A stretch of DNA of 64,000 bases from the NCBI GenBank assembly GCA_963969345.1, contig OZ017769.1, forward strand, positions 2,108,001 to 2,172,000, written 5' to 3'. The translations under genes and the position numbers were made by a program. The notes beneath the pieces are model-generated. The model was not told the DNA's origin. It saw only the letters and a list, made by a program, of their open reading frames with translations, and made no database searches. The stretch's first letter is position 1; each line of letters opens with the position of its first letter. Shown piece by piece: positions 21,323 to 32,690 of this stretch. Origin of the DNA: Turbatrix aceti (taxonomy: Eukaryota > Nematoda > Chromadorea > Rhabditida > Panagrolaimidae).

Positions 21323-21535
21323 CGGTTCTCGAAGCGAAAGTTTTTTCAGCACAGTTCTCGGAGCGAAAATTTTAGCCGTGGTTCTCAAAGCGAAAGTTTT
21401 TTTGCCGTGATTCTCGAAGCGAAAGTTTTTTCAACAAAGTTCTCGGAGCGAATTTTTCGTAAGAAACGGTTCTCGAAGCGAAATTCTTTCCAATCGAGCG
21501 AAAGTTTTTTTACTTCGGCTCTTGCAGCGAATGTC
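21323..21535 (+). repeat. Minisatellite, about eight units of about 27 bp
   Basis: Tandem units of the form GGTTCTCGAAGCGAAAGTTT with variable T-rich ends, about eight copies with point differences (CTCGGAGCG, CTCAAAGCG). The same unit appears reversed inside intron 2 of the neighbouring BTB gene (about 19430-19600), and single words occur at 3.65-3.72 kb and about 30.55 kb. A GGTCTCGAG half site identical to that of the palindrome at 823 lies just after it (about 21557). Confidence 0.85.
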
Positions 21536-21987
21536 CAAACGCCGGTGAGTTCAGCCTGGTCTCGAGTGGAATTTTCACTTCTCATATCGTTTTCCTAACT
21601 AAGATAACCTTTTTTCCGAACGCTTTTTTTCACCCAAAAAGCCATATCCAATCGTGTTGTGCACGCGCACCGCCGCCCAAAACATCCCAAATTTTCTTCC
21701 CGAAAAAGCAAACACCCCTTTTCCCTTGCAATCAGAACAACGCCATCATTTCCCCCCCTATCCATGCAAATCGGCTTAGCAAGCGAAAAATCCACTCTCC
21801 GCGGAGACGGCAGTTCCCATTTCACAGCCACGACAAACGCCCACCCCAGCCTCGCCCCGTCGACCCACCCTGCGGCTGTCTTGGATTTTTGTACTTTTTT
21901 TTCTCTTTCAAGGGTATACGGTACTGAACAACACGAATAAGCGACACAAGGTAAGATTTCTTTCTTCTTTCTTTTCTTTTCTTTTTC
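21536..21987. other. Downstream flank of TLF copy A
   Basis: Mixed-composition spacer. No gene recognised. It includes the 3' flank of the leftward TLF gene, with a CTTT-rich tract at 21960-21990. Confidence 0.3.
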
Positions 21988-24008
21988 TCAGGGACTGCGC
22001 ATCACGCCCCGCCCACCAGCAGATGACTTGCGTCGGGTTGGGGCGAATTCGCCGAAGGGCAGGTAGTCGAGGTCGTCTTCGTCGTCAAAGACGAAGAAGA
22101 GGTCATCGTCATCGCGGTCGTTTTCGTTGACGTTCTCGTCATCGGCTTCGGCTTCGTTGACGTTATCGCAGGCGTTGCTGCTGACTGTCTGTCGCCCGCA
22201 GAGGAGAAAATTGTCGGCCGTCGTCCGGAGGTCGATCGGGCGTCGCTGCTTGAGCGAGAAAAAGCAGTCATCATCGCCATCGCCGTCGCCGTCGCTGATG
22301 CTGATGGCCCGATCATCCCTGCACCTGTCTGGCAGCAGGAAGGAGTGGTCGTCGTTCTGTGATGTGAGTGCCCGTCGCTTGAGGGCGAAGAAGCACTCGT
22401 CGTCGTCCTCGCTGCTGTCCCGGCAGTCGTCGACGCCGGTGAGCATCGGGAGTCCCCGCTTCCTGTTGACCAATGTCGGCTCGGACGTCATCTGCGCCTG
22501 ATAGCACCGGAAGTCATACAGAATCGGCACCAATCGGTACAGAATCGTCAGAACATCGTCTTCCGAGGTAGCTTTAAATTTTTTCATAAAACCCCAAAAA
22601 ATTTTTTTTTGTTTTCACCACCCTACCTCCCATGACACCGATGGATCCGGTGGTGAAGATCCTCACCGTCGCCTTGGGCTCTTTGCACTGCCAGACGACG
22701 CCGGTGGTCAGCTCCTGCTCGAAGTACGACTCCCGTGGGTAGTGCTTGGCGAGCTGAAACCTGGCTGGTTGGTCGGTCCATCGAGCAAAAGCGCGTGGGA
22801 GCCTACCTCGGTGATTTTGATGCCAAAGGGCAGACGACAGGTCGCGAGGATGTTGGCGACACGATAGCCCCGCAGGCAGAGGCGTTGATCCGTGATGCCG
22901 AGGAGGCGCTGGATGAGACGGGCGATGATGCGTGCAGCGCGACGGGCGTCCTCCTCGCTCTTCGTACCGACGATCCAGACTTTGCCTGAGTTGAAGATTT
23001 TCACGTAGCATTCCGGCTTTCGAAGCTGCTTCTTCAGAACCTGTAAGAATTTTTTTTTGAAAATTAAAAATTATAGAATAACAATTTTGACCTAAAAACT
23101 GACTTTTTGAACGTAAAAAGTTTTTTTACATTTCACGACGACAAAAAAACCACTTTATGGCCAGAATATTTTTTTGCAGCCAAATTGTACAAAAAAAATT
23201 TTTTGGTCTAAAATATTTTTTTGCATGCGAAAAATTCAAAATCTTTGCACGCGAAAAACATATTTTTTGCCTAAAATTATATTTTTTAGCCAAAAATAGT
23301 TTTTGAGAACAAAAAAGTCCAAAAATTTATTTTTCCCTGGAAATTTTTTTTTTGCATTCGAAAAATCTAATTCTGGCTAAAAAATGTAATTTCTAGCCAA
23401 AAAAAGATAATTTTTAGTTTTTTGGCCAATTTTTTTGCATCAAAAAAGATTTTTTTTGTCGCAAAATAAAAAATCGTTCAAAAAGCCAGTATTTATGCCA
23501 TATTTTGCCCTAAAAAACTTCTTTTTGTTCCAAAAAAATTCTAGACCCAAATTCATTTACAGCTTTTTCCGCACCAAAAAAAATCCTGCCAATTCCCACG
23601 ATTGCCACATCCAAAAATTAGTATGAACCACCAAAAAATTAGCATCTACCCGCCCTCGGGTGGATTGATTATTCAAATGAGTCAGTAACGCACGTTTCGG
23701 TTTCTATCGTAGATGCAGTCGATGGTACCGTTTGCTATTTTGTGTAGATCGATGTGCAGCGGTAGGTGGTAGGCGCAGACAACATTGTCTATCTGAAGCT
23801 GACGATTCAGCAATGGAAAGTGTTCGTCGACGCTGATGCTGCTGCTGTTCTTCGATTTAGAGAGTTGTATTCTCGCTTGTGGTGGTGGTTGGGAGGCACG
23901 CGCCGTCGTTGTCGTTGTCGTGCTGCGCGTCGTCGTCGTTGTGGAGGTGGTGGTGGTGGTCGTCTGCGTCGTCGAGAGTATCGTCGTCGTTGACATTCGC
24001 GCGCGCAA
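21988..24008 (-). CDS. TBP-like factor (TLF/TRF2, TBPL1 family), copy A
   Basis: Exons: 24008-23694, 23040-22807, 22753-22627, 22571-21988 (419 residues). A Thr-rich N-terminus leads directly into the TBP-type saddle, whose two halves match TBPL1/TRF2 better than TBP. First half: IDNVVCAYHLPLHIDLHKIA, then KQLRKPECYVKIFNSGKVWIVGTKSEEDARRAAR. Second half: RVANILATCRLPFGIKITE, YPRESYFEQEL, VRIFTTGSIGVMG. The TBP phenylalanines that kink TATA DNA are not conserved at these positions, as expected for TRF2. The last exon is a long acidic tail with repeated DDDECFFALKRR / DDDCFFSLKQRR units. The acceptor of the last exon is AAG. TRF2 proteins bind TFIIA/TFIIB and drive TATA-less promoters. It is a tandem duplicate of the gene at 24883-27543. 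Confidence 0.83.
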
Positions 24009-24080
24009 CTGAGGGAGGATGGGGGCGAAACGACGAGCAACACGGTGACGCCTTGACTGCGCCCTGATTCGGTTTGCAAC

Positions 24081-24090
24081 CTTTTATACC
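24081..24090 (-). promoter_or_regulatory. Consensus TATA box of TLF copy A
   Basis: On the minus strand the sequence reads GGTATAAAAG (24090-24081) in a G-rich context, about 75 bp upstream of the ATG of TLF copy A. This is a near-ideal TATA element and would start transcription at about 24055. Confidence 0.6.
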
Positions 24091-24882
24091 CCCCATTTGT
24101 GAGTATTTCATGCTAATATCGTGTTCACATGCTCGAGCTTTTTTCTTTTATTTTTCTTTCGTCAGCATCAACAGAACGAACCAACGCACGTGTAGCCAAG
24201 CCACCGACACGCAGCACGCCCCGGGGGGAAGGGAGGCTGGCTGCGAGACCGAGTGGTGGAGAAAAACGGAGTGACTGAGGATCAGAGGAGGAGGGGTGTA
24301 GAAAAGAGGTAAATTTGAAAAGGAAATAAAAAAGAGTCGGATAACATCCTCTTTTTTATTTTTGCTGGGTGAAGGAGGGAGAGGAAATAGGAAACAACAC
24401 GGCACGAAGGAGAGAGAAATCAATCGTATGAGTGAGAAAGAAACAGGGTACAATGAACTTCAGCGGGCGTCATATGTACTCCGCTTTAAACCGTAATCAT
24501 TCGGAGAAAAGGACAGTCTCGAAAAGAAGAAAAAAAATTCGCGTCAAGATTGACCTGGGACAGGGTAGGGTACCGGAACTGTCGGTGTGCCCCTGTCGTA
24601 CCTACCACGTGTTACAGAGTTGGGGATTGGAATTAAGGAAATTATATGACCGGCTTATGGGTGATGAAAGGAGGGATGGCTAGACAAACGGCATATCCAA
24701 GAAACACCGACGACCGTATCATGCGACCAACAACAGTGAGAAATGAAAGAGGGTGAGACAAGAAAAAACAGCTTACGGTAATCGTAATCATCCGCGGATT
24801 TGCCGCAATCCTCCGACTCTGGCCCGGGAGTTGAAAAAATTTGAAAATGGCAAGATGAATGGTCGTTGTAAAGTAATTCAAT
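24091..24882. other. Spacer between the two TLF genes
   Basis: Upstream of TLF copy A and downstream of copy B. GA-rich on the plus strand, with no supported coding region or RNA gene. Confidence 0.35.
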
Positions 24883-27543
24883 TCAAAATTCTTCGTCCAA
24901 TTCCGCTTCGTCGTCGTAGACAAAAAGATTTTTGACATACGTATCGGCGTCGACTTCTTCGTCGTCATCATCGTTGTCGAGAAGGGCACCGGGGCTGAGG
25001 GCAGGTCGTTTGCCGTACTCGTCCGGCATCGAGACAGGAGCACGACGCTTGCGGGATGCTTCAGTGGCCGAAACCGCAGCGCATCGAAATTCGTGGACAA
25101 TTGGCATCAAGAAATTCAAAATGGTGTAAATGTCCGCTTCACAGACCGCTGAAATAGAAGTCAAAGTTTGAATTACAGTTTGCAGGCAAGAAAAAAGGAA
25201 AAGGGGAAAAAAGGAGGTAAAATAATTTTTAGGTAATCATACCCAAAATAATAATAAAAAACGTTACTACAGTAACGAAAGTAAAAATAAAGTAAGCTCA
25301 GAAAAACTACAGTTTTTAGGCACAAATAACTGCTAAAACGAAAAAAGAACGTAAAACCAAACTTTTTAGGTAAACAAACTGAAAAGTAATAAAAAAAATT
25401 GTTACTCGAGTAACAAAAATAAAAAAGTTACTTAAATAACAAAAGTAAAGTTTAAGTACCGTAACTGCACTCAAAAATCGTTTCCTACGTTTTCTACAAA
25501 GTAAAAAAAATCACGTACTTCCCATGATATTCATCGATCCGGTTGAGAAGATGCGAACCGTGCCTTTCGGCGTCTTGGATTGCCATACCAGACCGGTTGC
25601 AAGTTCCTGCTCGTAGTAAGCCTCACGGGGATACTTTCTGGCAAGCTGGAAGCCCGAAGATCGTCAAAAACCTATCAAAACAGACGCGGCAAACCTCCGA
25701 AATCTTGACACCGAATGGCAGCTTGCAGTTGGCCATCACGTTGACAACGCGATAGTCACGCATGCGAACGCGTTGTTCCTGTCGCCCGAGAACTTTCTGG
25801 ATGATTCGAGCCGATATTCTGGCAGCGCGACGGGCTGCGTCCTCGCTCTTGTTGCCTACGATGGAAATTCGACCAGAATTGAAGATTTTGACAAAACAGT
25901 CGGGATTTCGGAGCTGTTTTGTGAGAACCTGCAGGAAAATAGAGAATTTGAGTTTTAATTCAAATTATCCGAGGGTAAATCTTACATTTCTGTACCGATC
26001 GTGGACACAGTTGGGCGTGCCATTGGCAATGCAGCGTAGATCAATGTGCATTGGCAAGTGAAAAGCGCAGACGACATTGCTGATCTTAAAATGGGCAATT
26101 TTTGACCTTTTTATTGCAAAAAGACAAATTTAGGCCCAAAAAATTACTCACTTTGAGGTTGAGATCTTCGATGACAGGCACTGACATACATTGCACGTCA
26201 ATGACGGGGGTGAGGTCCTGTTTTTGTTGAATTGCCTAAAAAAAGAACATAAAAAATTTGGCATAAAAAAACAAAATTTGCATGTTTTTACCTAAAAAAA
26301 TAAAAATTTGCATATTTTTTACCTAAAAAAATATAAATTTGCATGTTTTCGACATACAAATGAAAAAAAAGGATTTTTTGAACTAAAAAGTCATTTCTTC
26401 TGTAAAAAAATATGTTCTTTTCCTTATTTTTTTGCCAAAAAATGGAAATCAGCCTAATAGTTCAAATTTCCCAATTTTGGAACCTAAAAACCCAGTTTTT
26501 ACATAAAAATTCAAGTAAGAACCTGCAGAGGGCACTGGCAGCCATAGTTTTCGCAAAGCCACGTGTAGGCTTCGGGCGACATACAAATTGCACACATTTA
26601 TTTGCACCCTAACTTGACTACACGCGCAAATTTCTTCGCAAATGAAGAATGACGTGGGCTTAAAAATCATTCCCCAGATGACCCAAAAAAAGATGCGCAT
26701 GCTTGTATTGTCTCAAGACGAATGTAGTATTCTGTATTCCTTTCCCATGGATGCAAAAAAATAAAAACCAGAAAAACTCACATTTGCGGGATTTGTGACG
26801 TAAGTCGACGTCGGAGGCTGTCGAACGTATACCTGTCGCGGTGGGCCCCCGTTGTTCGCATAGGGCGCCCTCTGGATGATGGGCATCGGCTGGACCTGTG
26901 GGAACATCACCCGAACACCCGTGGAAGTCATCGTCGTCGATTGTGACACTGCTATCCGGGTCACCATGCCGACACGGGGAGGATGACCGCCCGGCCTCGG
27001 AGGGCCCTGGGTGGACTGCTGGACGTAGAATTGCTGCTGGCCGCGGTTGATGACCATCACCGGCTGCGGATACCCATTGGGTCCTCTGAGTGGACGGACG
27101 ACGCATCGATTCAGCGGTACCGTCCTTGGCATGTACTGTTGCTGCTGCCTGATCTGCATTCCAGCACCGTTGACCATCCTCTGAGGCCCTGATCCATTCA
27201 GCCCGCCATTGGTGATCCTGACCAGGTTGTTGGACGCTGCAAGCGGCCTTGGCACCGGTGCGGTCGACGAGGAAGGACGCTGCTGCATCGATCCGCCGCT
27301 CTCAACCGGCACAACCCGTATCTGCTGTCCGGCAGGAATCTGGCGGACAAAAGGCGCTCGATAGTGACGTTCGCCAATGATATTCTGCCGGAAGGGGACG
27401 CCATTGGCGTCGGTAGGCACGCAGATGACCTGCGCAGTCGCCGTCTGGGGCGGGCAGGGCACAAATGTCGACGACGAGCCACCGATGACTGCCGGGTCAC
27501 CGGTTGCACCGCTGCCACTCGAAGATACCTGGGATGACATCAT
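24883..27543 (-). CDS. tlf-1: TBP-like factor (TLF/TRF2, TBPL1 family), copy B
   Basis: Exons: 27543-26782, 26235-26152, 26084-25986, 25928-25695, 25645-25519, 25148-24883 (523 residues). The N-terminal 254 residues are Gln/Pro/Gly/Ser-rich, typical of an activation region. The saddle core follows. First repeat: ISNVVCAFHLPMHIDLRCIA and KQLRNPDCFVKIFNSGRISIVGNKSED. Second repeat: RVVNVMANCKLPFGVKISE, YPREAYYEQEL, VRIFSTGSMNIMG, then ILNFLMPIVHEFRC. The tail is short and acidic. The two conserved core exons have the same lengths as in copy A (234 and 127 bp). Exon 3 needs an AAG acceptor at 26085. I take this as the ancestral copy because of its full N-terminal region and intron-rich start; the symbol is by analogy with the nematode gene. 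Confidence 0.83.
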
Positions 27544-28596
27544 TGCTGCTTTTTTCTGCTTCTCGTTCGTTTGATTCGTTTCTGCGTGGGTAGTGAAGTG
27601 AAAGCAAGGTGACCGTATTGATACTCGTAGACTAGATCGATTTTAAACCTATAAAACCCGAAAAACCTCCAAAAACAGCAAAAAAGAACTCACCACGTAG
27701 AAAATGAAAAAAAAACAAATCGATCGAAGGAAGGAAGAAAAAAGATGAGTGTAGTGGTCAAAATTGTTCCCAAGAGCCAAGCACGACAAGTACACCAGGC
27801 GTGCTAAAGCGAACACACCGGAGATAAATCAAAATCAATCCAGTTTGCCCTCACACCATTGCGTGGTGTGTGCAATGCGTAGGTGAGTCACGGAAAAGGC
27901 ATAAATAGGATACTTTGACACAATAAGTTAGTTTTCACAATTTCGACAGGGGATTACATAAAACACATTCAACCCCACCCTAGCAAACTTTTTCATCGTG
28001 CTCAGCAGACCAGAGATGAAAGAAAAAACCACCCAGCGATGAAAAACACACATTTTCTCGTTTTATCAGACACCAGGTAGGCTCTTTTTATGCATATGTT
28101 AGTCCATCTACTTGTAACACCACCGATTTCTCCTGCTTTGCGCCAAAAACCCTCTATCCACGACATGTGTGTGAGAGAGGCTGTGGTGTGCAGTCTTGAA
28201 AAAAACCACCCTCATGCTTATCCACGATCTTTAAAAGTGGCAACTATGATTCTGGAGACTGAATACCACAACTATGAGTTAAAAGTTATGAAAAATGAAT
28301 GAAAAACGGCACGAAAATTGATCTGCAGAATGAAAAATGAAATGAAATAGAGAACGAAGAGAGAGAAAACTTTTCGGAGTCCAAAAGACAAATTGGACAC
28401 CGATGACAGACGGACACTTTTCGTGCTGAGACGCGCGGACACGCACAATTGCGCACGGCGCATATATTATCTTTTTTTTTGTAACTCTCAAAGAAAAGTA
28501 TTACTTTTTGATATCGTTAATCTTATCGTATTCTTCTGTCGTTGTTTTACGTTCTTTCTTTCTTTCTTCGTTGGATCGTTCATTCTGACCTTTTTC
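27544..28596. promoter_or_regulatory. Divergent upstream region of TLF copy B and the glycosyltransferase
   Basis: About 1.05 kb between two outward-reading genes, so promoters of both must lie here. A pyrimidine-rich (TTCTTTCTTTC) tract at 28550-28570 precedes the glycosyltransferase ATG. No open frame with family resemblance. Confidence 0.4.
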
Positions 28597-30092
28597 ATGG
28601 CGTCTGGCGTCGATGTTGTGAGTTTTCTGCCGTTTCTTTTTTCTTTGGCATCATTTAGGCTGCTTCAGAGCGTTGTCATACCAGTCAAGAATGGCGAGAA
28701 GTTCATTGCGGAGTGTTTGCAATCTGTTTTGCTCCAGGAAGGTGATTTTTCGTTGGAGGTGAGTGTAGGGTTTTATTCCCTAAAATTTGATTTCTGAGTT
28801 GCCAAATTCGTTTTTATACCTTTTTAGGCCTCAGTTTACGATGACGGATCGACAGACGACACCTTGAAATGCGTATCGTCTTTTTTGGACGATTTTGACA
28901 AGGCTGGCATTCGTTTGACTGTTTCTTCAGGCGCTGAATCGAAAGGTTGGTTTTTTTCTGGGGTCCCATTTGTTTTTATGCCCATCCCTGAACTTACGAT
29001 ACAAGTTTACCTTCCAAGTTTCCAGTTATTTTTCTTAGCCTAAAACAAAGAATTCCCATTTTCAGGAGTAGGCTATGCGAAAAACGCTTCAATTCGGCAG
29101 TCATCCGGCTCCTACCTCTGCTTTCTCGACGCCGACGATATCATGTCGCCGAATCGCGTGTCAGCACAACTCGCTGCCGCCCGTTCACTTGACGACAATG
29201 GTCATGGTCTTCTCTCCTTCATCGGTGCATCTTTTACCCGATTTCCCGTCGATTCTACTCCACGATACACTTCCTGGGCTTGTGCGCTGTCTTCCGACCA
29301 ATTACGATCACAAGTGGGTTTTTTTAACCTGGTTTCTGTCATTTCAGCTGTTTTTTTTAAAGATTTACACCGCGTTCGGGCCAACGTTGGTTGCTCCAAC
29401 ATGGTTTATCAGTCGTCAGCTGTACGATCTGGTCGATGGATTCGACGAGGCGTTTCCCAAAGGGTTTCCCGAAGATTTGGATTTCTTCTACCGTGCTTTG
29501 GACGTCGGTGCTATTCTGCATCGCGTTGATCGACCACTCGTCATGTATCGTTACCACCCGGAATGCGCGACTTTTTCGGTTTCCGAGAAAACAATCTGGA
29601 ACCTACGAATAGCCCGTCTCGAACGAGAAGTCTTATCAGGTTGGTCTAAAATCACCATCTGGAACGCCGGAAAACAAGGCAGACGCTTTTTCAAGTGAGT
29701 TGTCCATTTTTATCCCCATTATATGATTTAATTACCCATTTATAGGTCTTTATCACCTGTCAATCGTGCAAAAGTCATTGCGTTATGTGATGTCGATGAT
29801 CGAAAGATTGCTACAGGCGTCTACGAAGAATACGATGACATACAGCGAAAAGTCACGGCTCGTATTCCCATTATATCGTTTGTGTGAGTTTTTTTGGTCA
29901 GTTTACGTTAGCAACCAGGGGGAGAGAGATGGGAGATTCGCGACGAACGAAACAAAAACAGACAGTTCTTGCAGACTTGCGGAACCCCCAGCCGTGATTT
30001 GTGTGAAATTGGATATGACAGGAGGACAAATGGAAAGCAATTTAGCGTCCAAAAATTGGCGTGAATCTATTGATTTTGTACACTTTAGTTAG
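28597..30092 (+). CDS. B3GNTL1-like GT-A (GT2 family) glycosyltransferase
   Basis: Exons: 28597-28617, 28669-28758, 28828-28945, 29066-29313, 29348-29694, 29746-29883, 29975-30092 (359 residues, human B3GNTL1 about 361). It starts with the nucleotide-sugar strand [10 protein letters not shown] and then has [16 protein letters not shown] and the DxD-type metal site FLDADD follow, then MSPNRV, PTWFISR, PEDLDFF and YRYHPE. The C-terminal signature [21 protein letters not shown] and [10 protein letters not shown] completes the family pattern, with VHFS at the very end. Predicted as a beta-N-acetylglucosaminyltransferase-like enzyme; its substrate is not established. Exon 5 has two possible starts: TTTCAG at 29347 (adds LFFLK) or AAAG at 29362, which fits the human protein better. 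Confidence 0.9.
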
Positions 30093-30969
30093 CCGGTGGC
30101 TGTAAGTTTTTCCTTTTTTTCTTTGATGTCCATTCATTTTCACTTTTTGTCCTTTGCTTACATTTGGCTCCGTCTTCCTGCTTTTTTATGCTTGCTTGTG
30201 TCGTTGTTTTATTACACGCGTGTGCGCGCGCGCGAGAGACCGAAAACATTTTATTCATGTCAGCTTTTTTTCGTTTTCCACTGACTGCCGGTCCTGTTAT
30301 GATGCAAAATTGTTTCTGATTTACTTCATCGTCTGAAAAACCAAAAAAAATAACTTTATGGGCTATGTTTTTCTAGAGAAATTTTTGATCATTTTTAGAC
30401 CTCGAAAAATTACTTTTGCTTCGAAATTCTGATTTTTCATGGAAAACCCGTTATTCCGTTATTTTTAGGCTCTTTTTGCCAATTTTTTCACCAATTTGAA
30501 GAGCAACACGAAGAGTGTTTGTTTTTTTTGCCGCATTTGCTTTTTTGTTCATCTCGAAGCGAAAAAATGATTACTAGTTTGCTCTTTTTTAATTCTTAGG
30601 TGTAGTTTACGTTTTTTTGCAAAAATCTTCTTGCTTATTTTTTTCTGGATGATAATGTCCTGTTCGATACGTGTCTCAGACGTTGCCTACCCGGAAGCAA
30701 AAGAGGAAGTGTCAATAATTACCTGCATTACACTCTTTTCCTTTTATTTATTTTTGGGATGATTTTTGTTTCATTTCTTATATTTTTTTTTGCGTGTATA
30801 TCGCGTTCCTTTTCATTCCATCGCATGCATATGTTTTTTCTCGAAATTCCATCGTCAATTGTTCATTTTCAAGCTTTTCAGCAGTCAACTAACTGTTTCC
30901 GACAATTTTCACTCCTTCTTCGGACAAGACTGTCGTCTTCTTTTTTTCGTCTAATCAAGTGAGAGCGAA
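30093..30969. other. Spacer between glycosyltransferase and inositol monophosphatase
   Basis: T-rich intergenic DNA with a CGCGCG tract at about 30226. No coding feature. Confidence 0.35.
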
Positions 30970-32690
30970 ATGGCGACAGAATTGGATAAATATTTTCAAG
31001 TAGCTGTGGAACTGGTTAAAAAAGGTGGACAGGTAAGTCAGATATTTTTTTCTTCTTTTTGCTTTTCACACATTTGCTCACACTTGCATACTTTTCTTTT
31101 CAATTGATTCATGTAGCTTTTTTTCACAGACACAGCCACTCATTTGTTTCGTTATTTTTTTTAGCTTGTTCGTAGCGCTTACGACCAGCCGGCCAGCGTC
31201 GTGCATACAAAGACTTCTAGCGTTGATTTGGTCACCGAAACAGATCAAGCTGTCGAAAAGCTTCTCATCGGTGGTCTGAGCGCTGCTTTTCCCGATCACA
31301 AGTAAGTGTTTCTGTGGTTTTGAACCGGTGAAGCAAGTTGTACATTTTTTTACCTGTTTCAGGTTCATCGGCGAAGAGAGTGCAGCTGCCGGTCAGAAAT
31401 ACACGTTCACCGATGCCCCTACCTGGATTATCGACCCTATCGATGGAACCACCAATTTTGTTCATCGGTTAGTTTTTTTGTACTTTAAATTTTTTTTAAT
31501 CCAAATTTCATTCAGCATTCCGATGATCGCGATCTGCGTCGGACTGTCGATCAAGAAGAACCTCGTCATCGGCATCATCTACAACCCCATCCTCAACGAA
31601 CTCTTCACTGCCATCCAGGGACGTGGAGCCTTCAAGAATGGCTTCCCAATTCACGTCTCCAAGACCGAAAGTTTGTTTTTTCTTTTTCAATTTTTCCTGA
31701 ATGAGCCTTCTCTTTTTTTATGCTGCTTATGTTTGTTGTGGCGCCATCAGCACAGCACAACTGTCTCCCTTTGACGGTGCTTTTTTTGCTTGTCTGTTCT
31801 GCAAGCAGCTGCAATTTCGATGCACTTTTTTCAATGTTCATGACTCCTTTTCTTTTTTCAGCCTTGAATAAGGCAGTTATTAGCACGACAGTCGGAGTTC
31901 ATAACTACAGCAGTGGGGGTGACGAATGGCTTGACCGTGCACTCGGAAACCACAAGAAAACTGTCAAACTCGGTGTACACGGGTGAGTTTTTCAGTTTTT
32001 TTTCTTCTAGTACATATTTCTTGATCTTCCGCTAAAAATTCATTTCAAACTTTGTTTTTTGGTGTGGCGTAGTCTAAACATGGGGTTGGTTGTTAGTCAA
32101 AGAAAGGAGCGTTGTTTTTTGTGCGGTGTGCTGATGGCGTTGACTCACGACAAGCTTGCCTTGATTTTTTGTCTTCAGCGTGGTTTCACTTTTTATTTTT
32201 ACGTTTACAATTTGTTCAGAGTTACAAAATGCTGTGGTTATCACTCAACTCGGATCTCGTGGTGTCCCCGAAGTCAATTCGTTTCTTAAAAGCATTCAGA
32301 CCTTTATGGTCGATAAACAAGCTCATGGGTGAGTGCTAAGAAAAAAATATACGGGAAGAAAAAAAAGTTGATCTAGTATATATTTTTTTTCTAAATTTAA
32401 AATTTTTCATTATTTTCAGTCATCGAGCTTTTGGATCAGCGGCGATCAATATCGTCTACACAGCCCAGGGCTCGACCGATGCCTACATCGAGTACGGCCT
32501 TCACTCATGGGACGTAGCTGCCGCCGTCGTCATCCATCGCGAAGCCGGTGGCGTGGTCATCGATCCATCCGGCGAACCCTTTGACCTCATGCGTCGTCGT
32601 ATCCTCGTCGCTGGCACCGACGCCCTCGCCCGTGAAATCAGTCAGACTTTCACGCATACCGAATTCGAGCGCGAAGGCGAAGACGCTTAG
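30970..32690 (+). CDS. Inositol monophosphatase with two alternative fifth exons
   Basis: Constant exons: 30970-31032, 31165-31301, 31363-31467, 31516-31670, 32420-32690. Between exon 4 and the last exon lie two alternatives, 31862-31982 (A) and 32220-32328 (B). With A the product is 283 residues, with B 279 (human IMPA1 277). Lithium-sensitive IMPase motifs are complete: metal ligand motif [13 protein letters not shown] and, near the end, HSWDVAAA with EAGG. The enzyme hydrolyses myo-inositol monophosphates to inositol with Mg2+ for the phosphoinositide cycle. The nematode homologue is ttx-7. A and B encode the same segment of the fold, start in phase 1 and end in phase 2; using both would shift the frame. 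Confidence 0.93.
31862..31982 (+). other. Mutually exclusive exon A of the inositol monophosphatase
   Basis: A 121-bp exon, acceptor TTTTTTCAG, donor GG|gtgagt. It encodes [19 protein letters not shown] and on to KTVKLGVHG. Its reading frame joins correctly to exon 4 (31670) and the last exon (32420). Confidence 0.85.
32220..32328 (+). other. Mutually exclusive exon B of the inositol monophosphatase
   Basis: A 109-bp exon, acceptor TTGTTCAG, donor GG|gtgagt. It encodes [18 protein letters not shown] and on to FMVDKQAHG, which matches mammalian IMPA1 more closely than exon A. Same start and end phases as exon A, so the two swap cleanly. Confidence 0.88.

Noticed and set aside
22127..22501. 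Plus-strand frames opposite the TLF copy A tail
   Set aside because: Antisense shadows of the acidic coding exon; all conserved blocks are on the minus strand.
32059..32219. Frames between IMPase exons A and B
   Set aside because: Intronic: T-rich, bounded by the exon A donor and exon B acceptor, no homology to the phosphatase.
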